Shown one piece after another: positions 52,807 through 63,027 of a stretch of DNA of 64,000 nucleotides. The notes under the pieces were generated by a model. That model was not told where the DNA came from. It was given only the letters and a program-made list of their open reading frames with translations, and did not search any database. The translations under genes were made by a program, and so were the position numbers. Origin of the DNA: Vineibacter terrae (GTDB lineage Bacteria; Pseudomonadota; Alphaproteobacteria; Reyranellales; Reyranellaceae); assembly GCF_008039615.1 (NCBI RefSeq), contig NZ_VDUZ01000046.1, forward strand, positions 1-64,000, in the 5' to 3' direction. The stretch's first letter is position 1. Each line of letters begins with the position of its first letter.

Positions 52807-53340
52807 ATGAGCGACAGGGATCCCGTAGGGACAGACGCAGACCGGGCGCTGTGGGCGCGGCTGAAGGCCGGCGCCCCGGCGACCCGTGCTGCGCGCCTGC
52901 CGCCGGTGTTCGACGAGGAGCTGGCGGCGTGGCTGGACGGTCGGCTGGCGCCCGACGCCGCTGCCCGGGTCGAGGCGCGGCTGGCGGCCGACCCCGCCAT
53001 GCTGGACCTGGCGCTGGATGCCGCGGCCGCGGTGCAGGAAGCGGCGGTGCCGGCGCCGGACCGCCTCGTGGCGCGGGCGCAGGCCCTGGTGGGCTTCGAC
53101 GTCGAGCAGCAGAAGGCGCGGCCGCCGGCCGGCCCGCTCGCGTGGCTGGCGCGCTGGCGCCGCTCGCTCGAGATCGCGGTGGTGGCCGGCGCGTTCGCCG
53201 TGGTCTGCGTCACCGGCTTCTCGCTGGGCGGCGGCGTGCAGGAGGCCTTCGCCAGCGATACCGCCGAGGTCGCCGATTTCATTCCGGCGCCGCTGACCGC
53301 AAGCGAGATCGGCTTCTTCGTCGACCAGGGAGGCCAGTGA
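52807..53340 (+). CDS. membrane anti-sigma factor
   Basis: A 177-residue single-span protein. The cytoplasmic part begins with an anti-sigma-like helix (FDEELAAWLDGRLAPDAAARVEARLAADP, about 35-63); the membrane span is at about 121-140 (LEIAVVAGAFAVVCVTGFSL) and a short periplasmic tail ends GFFVDQGGQ. The zinc-binding HxxxCxxC of ZAS anti-sigmas is absent. AGGAGGGG precedes the ATG at 52807. It follows the sigma gene by 63 bp and its stop overlaps the start of the next gene (TGATG). The role is inferred from position and topology. Confidence 0.78.
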   Translation: MSDRDPVGTDADRALWARLKAGAPATRAARLPPVFDEELAAWLDGRLAPDAAARVEARLAADPAMLDLALDAAAAVQEAAVPAPDRLVARAQALVGFDVEQQKARPPAGPLAWLARWRRSLEIAVVAGAFAVVCVTGFSLGGGVQEAFASDTAEVADFIPAPLTASEIGFFVDQGGQ

Positions 53341-53834
53341 TGATCCGCCGGAACCTGGCCTGGATCCTGCTCGGCCTGTCCCTGGTCCTCAACATCTTCT
53401 TCGTCGGCGGCTTCGTGTATGCCAAGCATTTCGGCTCGCCCTGGGCGCACGGCCATGCGCCGTGGCAGCAGCGGGTCGATGCCAGATGGGCCGACGAGCT
53501 GCGGCTGGATCCCGACCAGCAGCGCACCTTCCGCCAGGCCTTCCGCGAGATGCGCCAGCGCAACGCGCCGCGGGTGCGCGAGCTGGCGCAGCTGCGCGAG
53601 CAGCTGACCGCCGAGATGGGCAAGGACAAGCTCGACTTCGCGGCCATCGACCCGTTGCTGGAACGCGTCTCGGCCTTGCGGCTGGATATCCAGAAGGAAG
53701 GCCTGCACGCCGCCGAGCAGGTGGCCGCCACGCTGCGCCCGGAGCAGCGCGCGAAGTTCCGTGACGTGATGATCGCGCGGACATTCCCGGGGCGGCCGGG
53801 CAAGCGCCGCCCGCCTGACGAGCGTCCGCAATAG
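53340..53834 (+). CDS. periplasmic Spy/CpxP/ZraP-like sensor-chaperone
   Basis: A 164-residue membrane-anchored periplasmic protein of the heavy-metal-resistance (CzcE/ZraP/Spy-like) group. The N-terminal anchor is at about 7-27 (AWILLGLSLVLNIFFVGGFV), then an LTxxQ-like helical region: LRLDPDQQRTFRQAFREMRQ near 55 and AATLRPEQRAKFRDVM near 130, the paired motifs of this family. Such proteins sense metals or misfolded proteins and modulate ECF signalling. The start codon overlaps the anti-sigma stop, so the two are coupled. Confidence 0.85.
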   Translation: MIRRNLAWILLGLSLVLNIFFVGGFVYAKHFGSPWAHGHAPWQQRVDARWADELRLDPDQQRTFRQAFREMRQRNAPRVRELAQLREQLTAEMGKDKLDFAAIDPLLERVSALRLDIQKEGLHAAEQVAATLRPEQRAKFRDVMIARTFPGRPGKRRPPDERPQ

Positions 53835-53859
53835 TCCTTCTTCTGCCTGGAGGCAGCTC

Positions 53860-55464
53860 ATGGGCTTGGACCGCGGTTGCGACCGGATGCTTGAGCGGCG
53901 CGCGCTGCTGGGCGGCGCGGCGCGGACCCTGGCCCTGGCCGGCGTCGGTGTGCTGGCGCCGTCGGTGCTGCGGCCGGCGGCGGCCGCCGCCATGGGCGCC
54001 GATGAAGCGCGCCACCTGCTATCGCGCACCGGCTTCGGGCCGACGCCGTCGGATATCGCCGCGCTGCAGGGCGTGGACTACACGGCGGCGGTCGAGCGGG
54101 TGCTGGGCAAGTGGCGCCCCGAGCCGCTGACGCCGCCGCCGGGCTGGATCAACCTGACGCCGCCGCAGCAGCGCGAGCAGGCCGAGCGCTTCCGCGAGCA
54201 GCGCGACGAGAAGCGCAGGGTGCCGCCCGGCCCGGACAAGCCGCCGCCGCTGGCCAACGCCAATCCGATCCAGGAGCGGGCGCGCGAGCTACGCAACTGG
54301 TGGATCGAGGAGATGCTGGTCACCGACCAGCCGTTCGTCGAGCGCATGACGCTGTTCTGGCACAACCATTTCACGTCGAGCCTGCAGAAGGTGCGCTTCG
54401 CGCCCGCCATCTACCGCCAGAACCTGCTGTTGCGCCGGCACGCGCTGGGCAACTTCGCGACCCTGCTGCACGCCGTCGCCAAGGACCCGGCGATGCTGCT
54501 GTACCTCGACGGCGCCCAGAGCAAGGCCGGCCAGCCCAACGAGAATTTCGCCCGCGAGCTGCTGGAGCTGTTCACCCTGGGCGAGGGGCACTACACCGAG
54601 GCCGACATCAAGGCGGCGGCGCGCGCCTTCACCGGCTGGGGCATCGATCGCAACACCGGCGGCTTCCGCGCCTATCCGGCGCTGCACGACAAGGGCGAGA
54701 AGACCTTCTTCGGCCGCAGCGGCGCCTTCGGCGGCGACGACATCCTGTCGATGATCCTCGACAAGCCGGGCGTCTCGGAGTGGATCGTGGGCAAGCTGTG
54801 GCGCGAGCTCGTGTCGCTGACGCCCGACCCGGCCGAGGTGAAGCGGCTGGCGGCGATCTTCCGCGAGGCGCGCTACGAGATGAAGCCGCTGCTGCGCGCG
54901 ATGCTGCTGTCGCCGGCCTTCCGCGACCCGGCCAATCGCGGCGCCCTCATCAAGTCGCCGGTCGAGCTGGTGGTCGGCACCATCCGCCTGCTGGGCCTGC
55001 CGGTGCCGGAGAAGACGCGCCTGGTGCGCGCCCTGCAGGCGATCGGCCAGGTGCCGTTCGATCCGCCCAACGTCAAGGGCTGGCCGGGCGGCGAGGCGTG
55101 GATCACCACCAACACCCTGCTGATGCGCCAGCAGATCCTGCGCCGCTTCGTGGAGGCCACGACCGTGGCGCCGATGGGCGGCACGATGCCGATGGCGCCG
55201 CCCAGGCCGGGGCGCCGCGCCGACCGCCGCGAGGCGATGGGCGACGAGGTCATGATGGCGCCGGAGCGCACGCCGGTCGAAGGGCGCAGCCTGCGTTCGG
55301 CCGGCAATGCCGCCCGGCTGGGGCCGGCGCTGGCCGGCCTCGACGCCGCGACCCTGCAGCAGGCGCTGCTGCCGGTGCCGCCGCAGATGCCGCTGGCGGC
55401 CGGCCTGCCGGCCGGCGAGGTGGTGGCGACGCTGATGCTCGATCCCGGCTATCAGCTGAAATAG
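53860..55464 (+). CDS. DUF1800 family protein, exported
   Basis: A 534-residue protein of the DUF1800 family, whose function is not established. It has a twin-arginine-like signal (ERRALLGGAARTLALAGVGV), then DEARHLLSRTGFGPTPSDIAAL, the central MTLFWHNHFTSSLQKV and NENFARELLELFTLGEGHYTE, and PFDPPNVKGWPGGEAWITT near the C-terminus, all family hallmarks. ATG at 53860 has GGAGG 6 bases upstream. It follows the Spy-like gene by 25 bp and precedes a DUF1501 gene, the usual partner. Both are thought to act outside the cytoplasm, but no reaction is known to me. Confidence 0.92.
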   Translation: MGLDRGCDRMLERRALLGGAARTLALAGVGVLAPSVLRPAAAAAMGADEARHLLSRTGFGPTPSDIAALQGVDYTAAVERVLGKWRPEPLTPPPGWINLTPPQQREQAERFREQRDEKRRVPPGPDKPPPLANANPIQERARELRNWWIEEMLVTDQPFVERMTLFWHNHFTSSLQKVRFAPAIYRQNLLLRRHALGNFATLLHAVAKDPAMLLYLDGAQSKAGQPNENFARELLELFTLGEGHYTEADIKAAARAFTGWGIDRNTGGFRAYPALHDKGEKTFFGRSGAFGGDDILSMILDKPGVSEWIVGKLWRELVSLTPDPAEVKRLAAIFREARYEMKPLLRAMLLSPAFRDPANRGALIKSPVELVVGTIRLLGLPVPEKTRLVRALQAIGQVPFDPPNVKGWPGGEAWITTNTLLMRQQILRRFVEATTVAPMGGTMPMAPPRPGRRADRREAMGDEVMMAPERTPVEGRSLRSAGNAARLGPALAGLDAATLQQALLPVPPQMPLAAGLPAGEVVATLMLDPGYQLK

Positions 55465-55499
55465 GGCTGACCCCGAAGACGAAGACGTCGAGGTGTCCC

Positions 55500-56717
55500 A
55501 TGTTGCGACGCGATTTCCTGCAGGTCTCGGCCGGGCTGAGCGTCGCCCTGGCGACGCCAGGCGCCCTGGCGCAGAGCGGCACGCCGGCGGCGAAAGCGGC
55601 GCAGAGCGCCGCCGAATCGGCCGCTGCCGGCGGCCCGGCGCGGTGGGACCGCATCCTGGTGGTGGTCGAGCTCAAGGGCGCCAATGACGGGCTCAACACC
55701 GTGATCCCGTTCGCCGACCCGCACTATGCGCCGCTGCGCGGGCCGCTGGCGATCGCGCCCGAGCGCATCGTGCAGCTCACGCCGCGCGTCGGCCTGCATC
55801 CGGCGCTGAAGGGCCTGGTCGAGTCCTGGCAGGGGCGCGACCTCGCGATCGTGCAGGGCATCGGCTATCCCTATCCCAACCGCTCGCATTTCCGCTCGAT
55901 CGAGATCTGGGACACGGCGTCGGCCAGCAGCCAGACGCTGACCGAGGGCTGGCTCGCGCAGGCCTTCGAGGGCGTGAAGCGGCCGGCCGGGCGCGCCATC
56001 GACGCCGTGGTCGTCGACACCAACGCGCTGCCGGCCACCGGCGGGGACCTGCATACGATCGTGATGCAGGACGCCGAGAGCTTCATCCAGCAGGCGCGCG
56101 CGCTGCGCGACGGCAACGCGCCGCCGCCCGCCAATCCGGCGCTGGCCCATGTCATGAAGGTGCGCGGCGAGATCCATGCCGCGTCGCTGGGCCTGGCGGA
56201 GCGCATGCGCGGCGCGCCGGCGCCGGCGCACGCCTTCGCCACCGATCCGTTCAGCCATCAGCTGGCGCTGGCCACCCGCATCCTGCTTGCCAAGGTGCCG
56301 GTGGTCGCGATCAAGGTGGCGCTGGGCGGCTTCGACACGCATGCCCGCCAGCTCGAGATCCATGACCGCCTGCTGGCCCAGCTCGGCGACGGGCTGGCGA
56401 TGTTCCGCCGCAACCTGATCGCCGCGGGGCTGTGGCAGGACGTGCTGGTGATGACCTATTCCGAGTTCGGCCGGCGCGTGAAGCCCAACGCCAGCGGCGG
56501 CACCGACCACGGCGCGGCGGCGCCGCACTTCATGATGGGCGGCGCCGTGAAGGGCGGCCTGCACGGCGCCTACCCGTCGCTGGCCGACCTGCAGGACGGC
56601 GACCTCAAGCACACGGTCGATTTCCGCGACGTCTACGCCACGGTGGCGCGGCGCTGGTGGGGCCTCGAGGAGACCTTCGGCCGGCGCAACCCGACGATGG
56701 TCGACTTCCTGGCCTAG
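55500..56717 (+). CDS. DUF1501 family protein, exported
   Basis: A 405-residue protein of the DUF1501 family, related in fold to alkaline phosphatase/sulfatase enzymes. It has an N-terminal signal (LRRDFLQVSAGLSVALATPG, then ALAQ), the opening ILVVVELKGANDGLNTVIPF, then GLHPALKGLVESWQGRDLAIVQGIGYPYPNRSHFRSIEIWD, FDTHARQLEIHDRLLAQL and MTYSEFGRRVKPNASGGTDHGAAAPHFMMGG with the conserved D and H pair. It follows its usual partner DUF1800 by 35 bp. Function unknown; a metal-dependent hydrolase is plausible. Linkage to the ECF module suggests stress-induced expression. Confidence 0.92.
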   Translation: MLRRDFLQVSAGLSVALATPGALAQSGTPAAKAAQSAAESAAAGGPARWDRILVVVELKGANDGLNTVIPFADPHYAPLRGPLAIAPERIVQLTPRVGLHPALKGLVESWQGRDLAIVQGIGYPYPNRSHFRSIEIWDTASASSQTLTEGWLAQAFEGVKRPAGRAIDAVVVDTNALPATGGDLHTIVMQDAESFIQQARALRDGNAPPPANPALAHVMKVRGEIHAASLGLAERMRGAPAPAHAFATDPFSHQLALATRILLAKVPVVAIKVALGGFDTHARQLEIHDRLLAQLGDGLAMFRRNLIAAGLWQDVLVMTYSEFGRRVKPNASGGTDHGAAAPHFMMGGAVKGGLHGAYPSLADLQDGDLKHTVDFRDVYATVARRWWGLEETFGRRNPTMVDFLA

Positions 56718-56784
56718 GACACCCCGCCGTTGACGCTGGCGGCGGACGCGGCGAATACTGGCGGCCGCACGGGGAGGGTGTGCC

Positions 56785-57438
56785 ATGCCAGAGGGCGGCG
56801 GGCAGGCGACGGTCGCGGATCGCGGGCGCGATCCGGCGCTGCTCATCGTCGACATGCAGAACGACTTCGTGCGCGTGGGCGCGCCGCTGGAGGTGCCGGC
56901 AGCGCGCGACACGATCGCCGCGCACCGCAAGCTGATCGCCGCGTTCCGCGCCGCCGGCCGGCCGGTGCTCTACACCCGGTTCATCTCGCAGCCTTTCGAG
57001 ACGCTGCTGTGGCACTGGTCGCCGCAGTGCCGGCCGCCGGTGAGGTGCTGCTGGCAGGGCCATAGGCGGTCCTACGGCGACTGCGAGGGGCCGCGCGATT
57101 GCGCCGCCGTCATCGACGAGCTGCAACCCGAGGCGTCCGACGCCGTGGTCGACAAGCATGGCTACGGTGCCTTCCACGGCACCGAGCTGGCCGCGCGGCT
57201 GGCGGCGCTGGGCGTCGTCTCGCTCTTCGTCATCGGCACCGTGACCCAGATCTGCGTCGAGGAGACTGCGCGCGAGGCCTTCCATCACGGCTTTCCGACC
57301 ACGCTGGTGGCGGATGCCGTGTCGTCGTTCGACGCCGCGCTGCACGCCGCCACGCTGCGCAACTTCGCCATGAAGTTCGGCTGGGTCGAGGACAGCGATG
57401 CCGTGGTGCGGCGGCTGAGGGAAAAGACCACGCCTTGA
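56785..57438 (+). CDS. isochorismatase-family cysteine hydrolase
   Basis: Cytoplasmic hydrolase of 217 residues in the isochorismatase/nicotinamidase/N-carbamoylsarcosine amidase group. The catalytic triad is visible: Asp in LLIVDMQNDFVRVG, Lys in VVDKHGYGAFHGTEL and Cys in IGTVTQICVEETAREAF. A cysteine-rich insert (CRPPVRCCWQGHRRSYGDCE) near residue 80 is unusual. The gene is on the same strand 67 bp after DUF1501 and upstream of the Liv operon. An amide such as a carbamoyl or nicotinamide compound is likely, but the substrate is open. Confidence 0.88.
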   Translation: MPEGGGQATVADRGRDPALLIVDMQNDFVRVGAPLEVPAARDTIAAHRKLIAAFRAAGRPVLYTRFISQPFETLLWHWSPQCRPPVRCCWQGHRRSYGDCEGPRDCAAVIDELQPEASDAVVDKHGYGAFHGTELAARLAALGVVSLFVIGTVTQICVEETAREAFHHGFPTTLVADAVSSFDAALHAATLRNFAMKFGWVEDSDAVVRRLREKTTP

Positions 57439-57543
57439 CTTGCCGGCGGATGCTCGGCCATGCTTCTGCGATAAGAAACAAGATTCCACGATGTGGAAGT
57501 GCGGACGGAGCGACATGAGCCGTCCCCAGGGGAGGACAAAGCG

Positions 57544-58737
57544 ATGCATCGCCGCTTGCTGCTGATGGCTGCTTCGTCAATCGCCGTTGCCCTGTCGTCG
57601 GGGGCGCTGGCGCAGGGCACGATCAAGGTCGGGTTCCCGATGATCCTGTCCGGGCCCGGCGCGCTGTTCGGCGAGCCGGCGCTGAAGGGCGCCCAGATGT
57701 ATGTCGAGGAGATCAACGCCAAGGGCGGCGTGCTGGGCCGCAAGATCCAGCTGATCCCGCGCGACACCAAGGGCAACGCCGACGAGGCCGTGCGCGTGGC
57801 GCGCGATCTCATCCTGCGCGACGACGTGCAGTTCATCGTCGGCACGCTGACCTCGGCGGAAGGCCCGGCGGTGTCCACGATCGCCAGGGAGAACAAGGTC
57901 GTCTTCATCGCCCCGATCCCCAAGACAGACCAGCTGACGGCGCCGGCCAACCTGCATCCCTATGTCTTCCGCTCGGCGTCGAACACCACGATCGAGGGCC
58001 GCACGGCGGCCGAGATCGTGGCGAAATGGCCGGTGACGCGCATCGCCACGATCGCCCCGGACTACGCCTACGGCCAGGACGTCACCAAGGCCTTCGTCGA
58101 GCACCTCAAGAAGATCAAGCCCGGCGTCGAGATCGTCGACCAGCAATGGCCCAAGCTGGGCGAGGCCGACTACACGCCGTTCATCAACGCCCAGCTCGGC
58201 AAGAAGCCCGAGGCGGTCTACTCCTCGCTGTGGGGCGGCCATTTCGTGACCTTCGCCAAGCAGGCCAAGCCGCTGGGCTACTTCCAGGCGCTCAACAACA
58301 ACTTCATCGGCGTCGGCGAGGCCGGGTCGATCGAGTCGACGCGGTCGATGGGCGCCGACTATCCGGTCGGCATCTGGGCCAACACCTACGACATCTTCGA
58401 CTGGCCCGACGGGCCGCCGGCGCACAAGGACTACATCGCGCGCCTGAAGAAGTTCACGAAGGAAGAGACGCCGTCGTCCTGGCCGGTCACCGGTTACATC
58501 GGCATGCAGTTCCTGGTCGAGGCGATCGCCAAGGCCGGCAGCGTCGAGTCCGACAAGGTCTCGGCGGCGCTGAAGGGCCTGGCCATCGACTCGCCGATCG
58601 GCAAGCTCACCATGCGCGCCAAGGACCAGCAGGCCAACCACGGCCAGTTCTGGGGCCGCACCAGGATGGATCCCAAATACCCGTTCGCGGTGCTCGAGAA
58701 CGTGACGCGCATCGACCCGGCGCCGTTCATGGACTGA
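57544..58737 (+). CDS. Liv-type ABC transporter substrate-binding protein
   Basis: Periplasmic receptor of a branched-chain amino acid (or aromatic/amide) ABC importer, 397 residues. A signal peptide covers residues 1-23 (MHRRLLLMAASSIAVALSSG, then ALA). The receptor begins IKVGFPMILSGPGALFGEPALKGAQM and has AYGQDVTKAFVEHLKK and GQFWGRTRMDPKYPFAVLE near the end. ATG at 57544 follows AGGGGAGGAC. It is the first of a five-gene transporter operon, 108 bp before livH. Family-4 receptors often bind aromatic acids or amides in this kind of bacterium, so leucine specificity is not assured. Confidence 0.92.
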   Translation: MHRRLLLMAASSIAVALSSGALAQGTIKVGFPMILSGPGALFGEPALKGAQMYVEEINAKGGVLGRKIQLIPRDTKGNADEAVRVARDLILRDDVQFIVGTLTSAEGPAVSTIARENKVVFIAPIPKTDQLTAPANLHPYVFRSASNTTIEGRTAAEIVAKWPVTRIATIAPDYAYGQDVTKAFVEHLKKIKPGVEIVDQQWPKLGEADYTPFINAQLGKKPEAVYSSLWGGHFVTFAKQAKPLGYFQALNNNFIGVGEAGSIESTRSMGADYPVGIWANTYDIFDWPDGPPAHKDYIARLKKFTKEETPSSWPVTGYIGMQFLVEAIAKAGSVESDKVSAALKGLAIDSPIGKLTMRAKDQQANHGQFWGRTRMDPKYPFAVLENVTRIDPAPFMD

Positions 58738-58845
58738 CGCCGCCGGCGGTCCGTGCCGCGTGTCGCCCAAGCGCGCTGACGAGCCTCGCAGCGCGCGCCG
58801 GCAGCCATGAGCGCATCCCGCTACAATGTGCCCTGAGGGGAGCCC

Positions 58846-59730
58846 ATGCCGGAGCCAGCTTTCCTGTTCGGCCAGTTCCTGGGTGGGCTCACGGCCGGGA
58901 TGTTCCTGTTCACGATCGCGGCCGGGCTGTCGCTGATCTTCGGCGTGCTGCGGGTGCTGAACTTCGCGCACGGCTCGTTCTACATGTTCGGCGCCTATCT
59001 CGGCTGGCAGGTCATGAGCTGGGTGGGGCCGGGGACGGAGTATTTCTGGCTCGCGGCGCTGGCCGCGGCGGCCTGCGTGGCGCTGCTGGGGATCGCCATC
59101 GAGCATTGCCTGCTGCGCCATCTCTACCGGCGTGAGGAGCTCTATCAGCTGCTCTTCACCTACGCCCTGGTGCTGATCCTGGCCGACTGCGCCAAGATCA
59201 TCTGGGGCACCGGGCAGCTGTCGGTGTCGCGGCCGCCCAGCCTGTCGGGGGCCGTGCAGATCTTCGGCACCACCGTGCCGCACTACAATCTCTTCATCAT
59301 GCTGCTGGGGCCGGCGATCGCGCTGGGGCTGTGGCTGCTGATGCATCGCAGCCGGGTCGGGCGGCTGGTGCGGGCGGCGGTGATGGACCGCGAGATGCTG
59401 GGGGCGCTGGGCGCCAATGTCGGCTCGCTCTACACCATCATGTTCGGCATCGGCGCCTTCCTGGCCGGACTCGGCGGCGCGCTGGTGACGCCGGTCAAGA
59501 GCATCGTGCCGGGCATGGACGTGGAGGTGATCGTCGAGGTCTTCATCGTCGTCGTGATCGGCGGCCTGGGCTCGCTGTGGGGCACGTTCCTGGGCGCCCT
59601 GGTGTTCGGCCAGGTGCTGGCCTTCGGCATCCTGATCATGCCGCGCTTCTCGATCTTCGCCGTCTTCGCCCTGATGGCGATCATCCTGATCGTGCGTCCC
59701 TGGGGCCTGCTCGGAAAGCCGCTGCGATGA
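58846..59730 (+). CDS. livH: Liv-type ABC transporter permease LivH
   Basis: Inner-membrane permease, 294 residues with about eight spans. Typical LivH segments are FGVLRVLNFAHGSFYMFGAYLGW near the N-terminus, VRAAVMDREMLGALGANVGSLYTIMFGIGAFLAGLGGAL, and VIGGLGSLWGTFLGALVFGQVLAFGI. GAGGGGAG precedes the ATG. It overlaps livM by ATGA. Confidence 0.95.
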   Translation: MPEPAFLFGQFLGGLTAGMFLFTIAAGLSLIFGVLRVLNFAHGSFYMFGAYLGWQVMSWVGPGTEYFWLAALAAAACVALLGIAIEHCLLRHLYRREELYQLLFTYALVLILADCAKIIWGTGQLSVSRPPSLSGAVQIFGTTVPHYNLFIMLLGPAIALGLWLLMHRSRVGRLVRAAVMDREMLGALGANVGSLYTIMFGIGAFLAGLGGALVTPVKSIVPGMDVEVIVEVFIVVVIGGLGSLWGTFLGALVFGQVLAFGILIMPRFSIFAVFALMAIILIVRPWGLLGKPLR

Positions 59731-60683
59731 GCCGGCGCATTCCCTGGGTGCTGGTGGTGGCGCTGGTCGCGATGTGGGTGCCGTGGCTGGGCTCGCGCTT
59801 CTACACCTTCCTGGCCACCGACATCGCGATCCTAGCGCTGTTCGCGCTCAGCCTCAACCTGCTGCTGGGCTACACCGGGCTGGTATCGTTCGGACACGCC
59901 GCCTATTTCGGGATCGGCGCCTACACCTCGGCCATCCTGATGAAGACCCACGGCGTGCCGTTCGCGCTCAGCTTCCCGGCGGCCGGCGTCGTGGCGGCGC
60001 TGTTCGCGCTGGTGTTCGGCTTCTTCTGCGTGCGCCTCACCAAGATCTACTTCGCCATGCTGACGCTGGCCTTCGCCCAGATCGTGTGGGCGATCTGCTT
60101 CAAGTGGAACGACGTCACCGGCGGCGAGCAGGGCCTGCCCAACGTGCCGTACCCCGAGCTGGGATGGATGGCCGCGATCCCCGGCCTGGGGCAGATGCGC
60201 GCCGGCGACCATTTCTACCTGCTGGTGCTGGCGCTCGTGGCTGTGGCCGTGGCGGCGCTGCGCCGCATCGTCGCCTCGCCCTATGGCCGCATGCTGACGG
60301 TGATCCGCGAGAACCCGGAGCGGGCCGAGTTCATCGGCATCAACGTGCGGCTCTACCAGCTGTCGGCCTTCACCGCGGCCGGCTTCTTCGCCGGCCTCGC
60401 CGGGGCGCTGTTCGGCATCTTCAACCGCGGCGTCTTTCCCGACTTCGCCTACTGGACCAAATCGGCCGAGGTCCTGATCATGACCATCCTGGGCGGCATG
60501 GGCCATTTCTGGGGGCCGGCGGTGGGCGCCATGGTGCTGACGCTGCTGAACCAGCAGATCACGTCCTACACGGAGTACTGGCCGCTGATCCTGGGCACGA
60601 TCCTGATCGTGCTGCTGTTCGGCTTCCGCGGCGGCATCGTCGGCGCGCTGGCCGGGCTGGGCCGCCGGCTGCGGAGGCGCTGA
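59727..60683 (+). CDS. livM: Liv-type ABC transporter permease LivM
   Basis: Second permease, 318 residues with about nine spans. LivM hallmarks are LFALSLNLLLGYTGLVSFGHAAYFGIGAYTSA, the LTKIYFAMLTLAFAQIVWAI loop, the coupling region SPYGRMLTVIRENPERAEFIGINVRLYQ and LGGMGHFWGPAVGAMVLTLL. ATG at 59727 overlaps the livH stop; earlier frames overlay livH. It is followed after 1 bp by livG. Confidence 0.95.
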   Translation: MSRRIPWVLVVALVAMWVPWLGSRFYTFLATDIAILALFALSLNLLLGYTGLVSFGHAAYFGIGAYTSAILMKTHGVPFALSFPAAGVVAALFALVFGFFCVRLTKIYFAMLTLAFAQIVWAICFKWNDVTGGEQGLPNVPYPELGWMAAIPGLGQMRAGDHFYLLVLALVAVAVAALRRIVASPYGRMLTVIRENPERAEFIGINVRLYQLSAFTAAGFFAGLAGALFGIFNRGVFPDFAYWTKSAEVLIMTILGGMGHFWGPAVGAMVLTLLNQQITSYTEYWPLILGTILIVLLFGFRGGIVGALAGLGRRLRRR

Positions 60684-60684
60684 C

Positions 60685-61418
<734 letters not shown>

Positions 61419-61422
<4 letters not shown>

Positions 61423-62126
61423 GCGCGCTCCTGGAGCTGCAGGACGTCCATACCGCCTACGGCCTGTCGCGGGTGCTGTTCGGCATCTCGCTGCAGATCG
61501 GCGCCGGCGAGTGCGTCTGCCTGCTGGGCCGCAACGGCGTGGGCAAGACCACCACCATGCGCTCGATCATGGGCCTGACGCGCCCCAGCGCCGGCCGGGT
61601 GCTGTGGAAGGGCCGGGACATCGCCGGCTGGATGCCGCACCGCATCGCGCGCGCCGGCATCGGCTTCGTGCCCGAGGACCGCCGCGTCTTCGCAGAGCTC
61701 ACGGTGTGGGAGAACCTCGATGTGGCCGAGCGGGCGGCGCAGCGCCGCGGCCCGTGGACCGTGGCGCGCGTCTACGAGACCTTCCCGGCGCTGCGCGACC
61801 TGGCCGGCCGGCAGGCCGGGTTCCTGTCGGGCGGCGAGCAGCAGATGCTGACCATCGGCCGCACCCTGATGTGCAATCCCGAGCTGCTGCTGCTGGACGA
61901 GCCGTCCGAAGGGCTGGCGCCGCTGGTCGTCGACCGGCTGCTGGAGCAGGTCGGCGCGCTCAAGGACCAGGGGCTCACCATCCTGCTGGCGGAGCAGGGC
62001 GTGGATTTCTCCTTGCGCCTGGCCGACCGGGCCTATGTGCTGGAGAAGGGAACGGTGCGCCACAGCGGCCCGGCCGCCGAGCTGCGCGACGACGCGGCGC
62101 TGCGCCACCGCCTGCTGGCGCTGTGA
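61419..62126 (+). CDS. livF: Liv-type ABC transporter ATPase LivF
   Basis: Second ATPase, 235 residues. Walker A is GRNGVGKTT at about 38-46, then the LivF-type VPEDRRVFAELTVWENL, signature FLSGGEQQMLTIGRTLM and Walker B LLLLDEPSEGLAPLV. The last gene of the transporter operon; 18 bp later begins the SMP-30-like gene, probably in the same transcript. Confidence 0.96.
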
Positions 62127-62144
62127 GCTGAGGGGGATGGAAGC

Positions 62145-63014
62145 ATGAGCGTCGAGATCCGCGATCCGCGTTTTGCCGCGGTGGTGGGCGAAGCCGTCGC
62201 GTTCGAGCCGATCGGCACCGGCTTCCTGTTCACCGAAGGGCCGCTGTGGCATCCCGCCGAGCACTACCTGCTGTTCAGCGACATGCCCGGCGATCACATC
62301 CGGCGCTGGCACGCGACGGGTGGCGTGACCACGTTCCGCAAGCCCAGCAACATGTCCAACGGCCTCGCCTGGGACCGGCAGGGCCGCCTGCTGGCCTGCG
62401 AGCACGCCACCAGCCGGGTGAGCCGCACCGAGAGCGACGGCAGCATCAGCGTGATCGCCAGCCACTACCAGGGCAAGGAGCTGAACAGCCCCAACGACAT
62501 CGTGGTGAAGAGCGACGGCGGCATCTATTTCTCGGATCCCACCTACGGCCGCATGAAGTACTACGGCCGCGAGCGCGCCTGCGAGCTGTCGTTCCAGGGC
62601 GTCTATCGCGCCGACGCCAGCGGGCTTGTGCTGCTGGCCGACGATTTCGCGCAGCCCAACGGGCTGTGCTTCTCGCACGACGAGGCGCGCCTGTTCGTCA
62701 ACGACACCAGCCGCCAGCATATCCGCGTGTTCGATGTGCGCGCCGACGGCACCCTGGCCGGCGGCCAAGTGTGGGCGCAGACCACCGGCACCGGCCCGGG
62801 CGCGCCCGACGGCATGAAGCTCGACAGCGCCGGCAACCTCTATTGCTGCGGGCCGGGCGGCATCCACGTCTTCGCCCCCGACGCCACGGCGCTGGGCGTC
62901 ATCCGTACGCCCGAGCCGGCGGCGAATTTCTGCTTCGGCGACGCCGACCGGCGCAGCCTCTACATCACGGCATCGACGTCGGTGTACCGCATCCGGGTGG
63001 CGGTGGCGGGCTGA
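62145..63014 (+). CDS. SMP-30/gluconolactonase-like beta-propeller hydrolase
   Basis: Calcium- or zinc-dependent lactonase/esterase family protein, 289 residues. Propeller and metal motifs are FTEGPLWHPAEHYLLFSDMPG near residue 28 (Glu ligand), NSPNDIVVKSDGGIYFSDPTYG near 115 (Asn ligand), QPNGLCFSHDEARLFVNDT near 170 and GAPDGMKLDSAGNLYCCGPGGIHVF near 220 (Asp). Most substrates are sugar lactones. Placement right after a Liv ATPase suggests it processes an imported compound or its downstream lactone. No signal peptide is visible. Confidence 0.9.
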   Translation: MSVEIRDPRFAAVVGEAVAFEPIGTGFLFTEGPLWHPAEHYLLFSDMPGDHIRRWHATGGVTTFRKPSNMSNGLAWDRQGRLLACEHATSRVSRTESDGSISVIASHYQGKELNSPNDIVVKSDGGIYFSDPTYGRMKYYGRERACELSFQGVYRADASGLVLLADDFAQPNGLCFSHDEARLFVNDTSRQHIRVFDVRADGTLAGGQVWAQTTGTGPGAPDGMKLDSAGNLYCCGPGGIHVFAPDATALGVIRTPEPAANFCFGDADRRSLYITASTSVYRIRVAVAG

Positions 63015-63027
63015 GGTTGAGCGAGAC

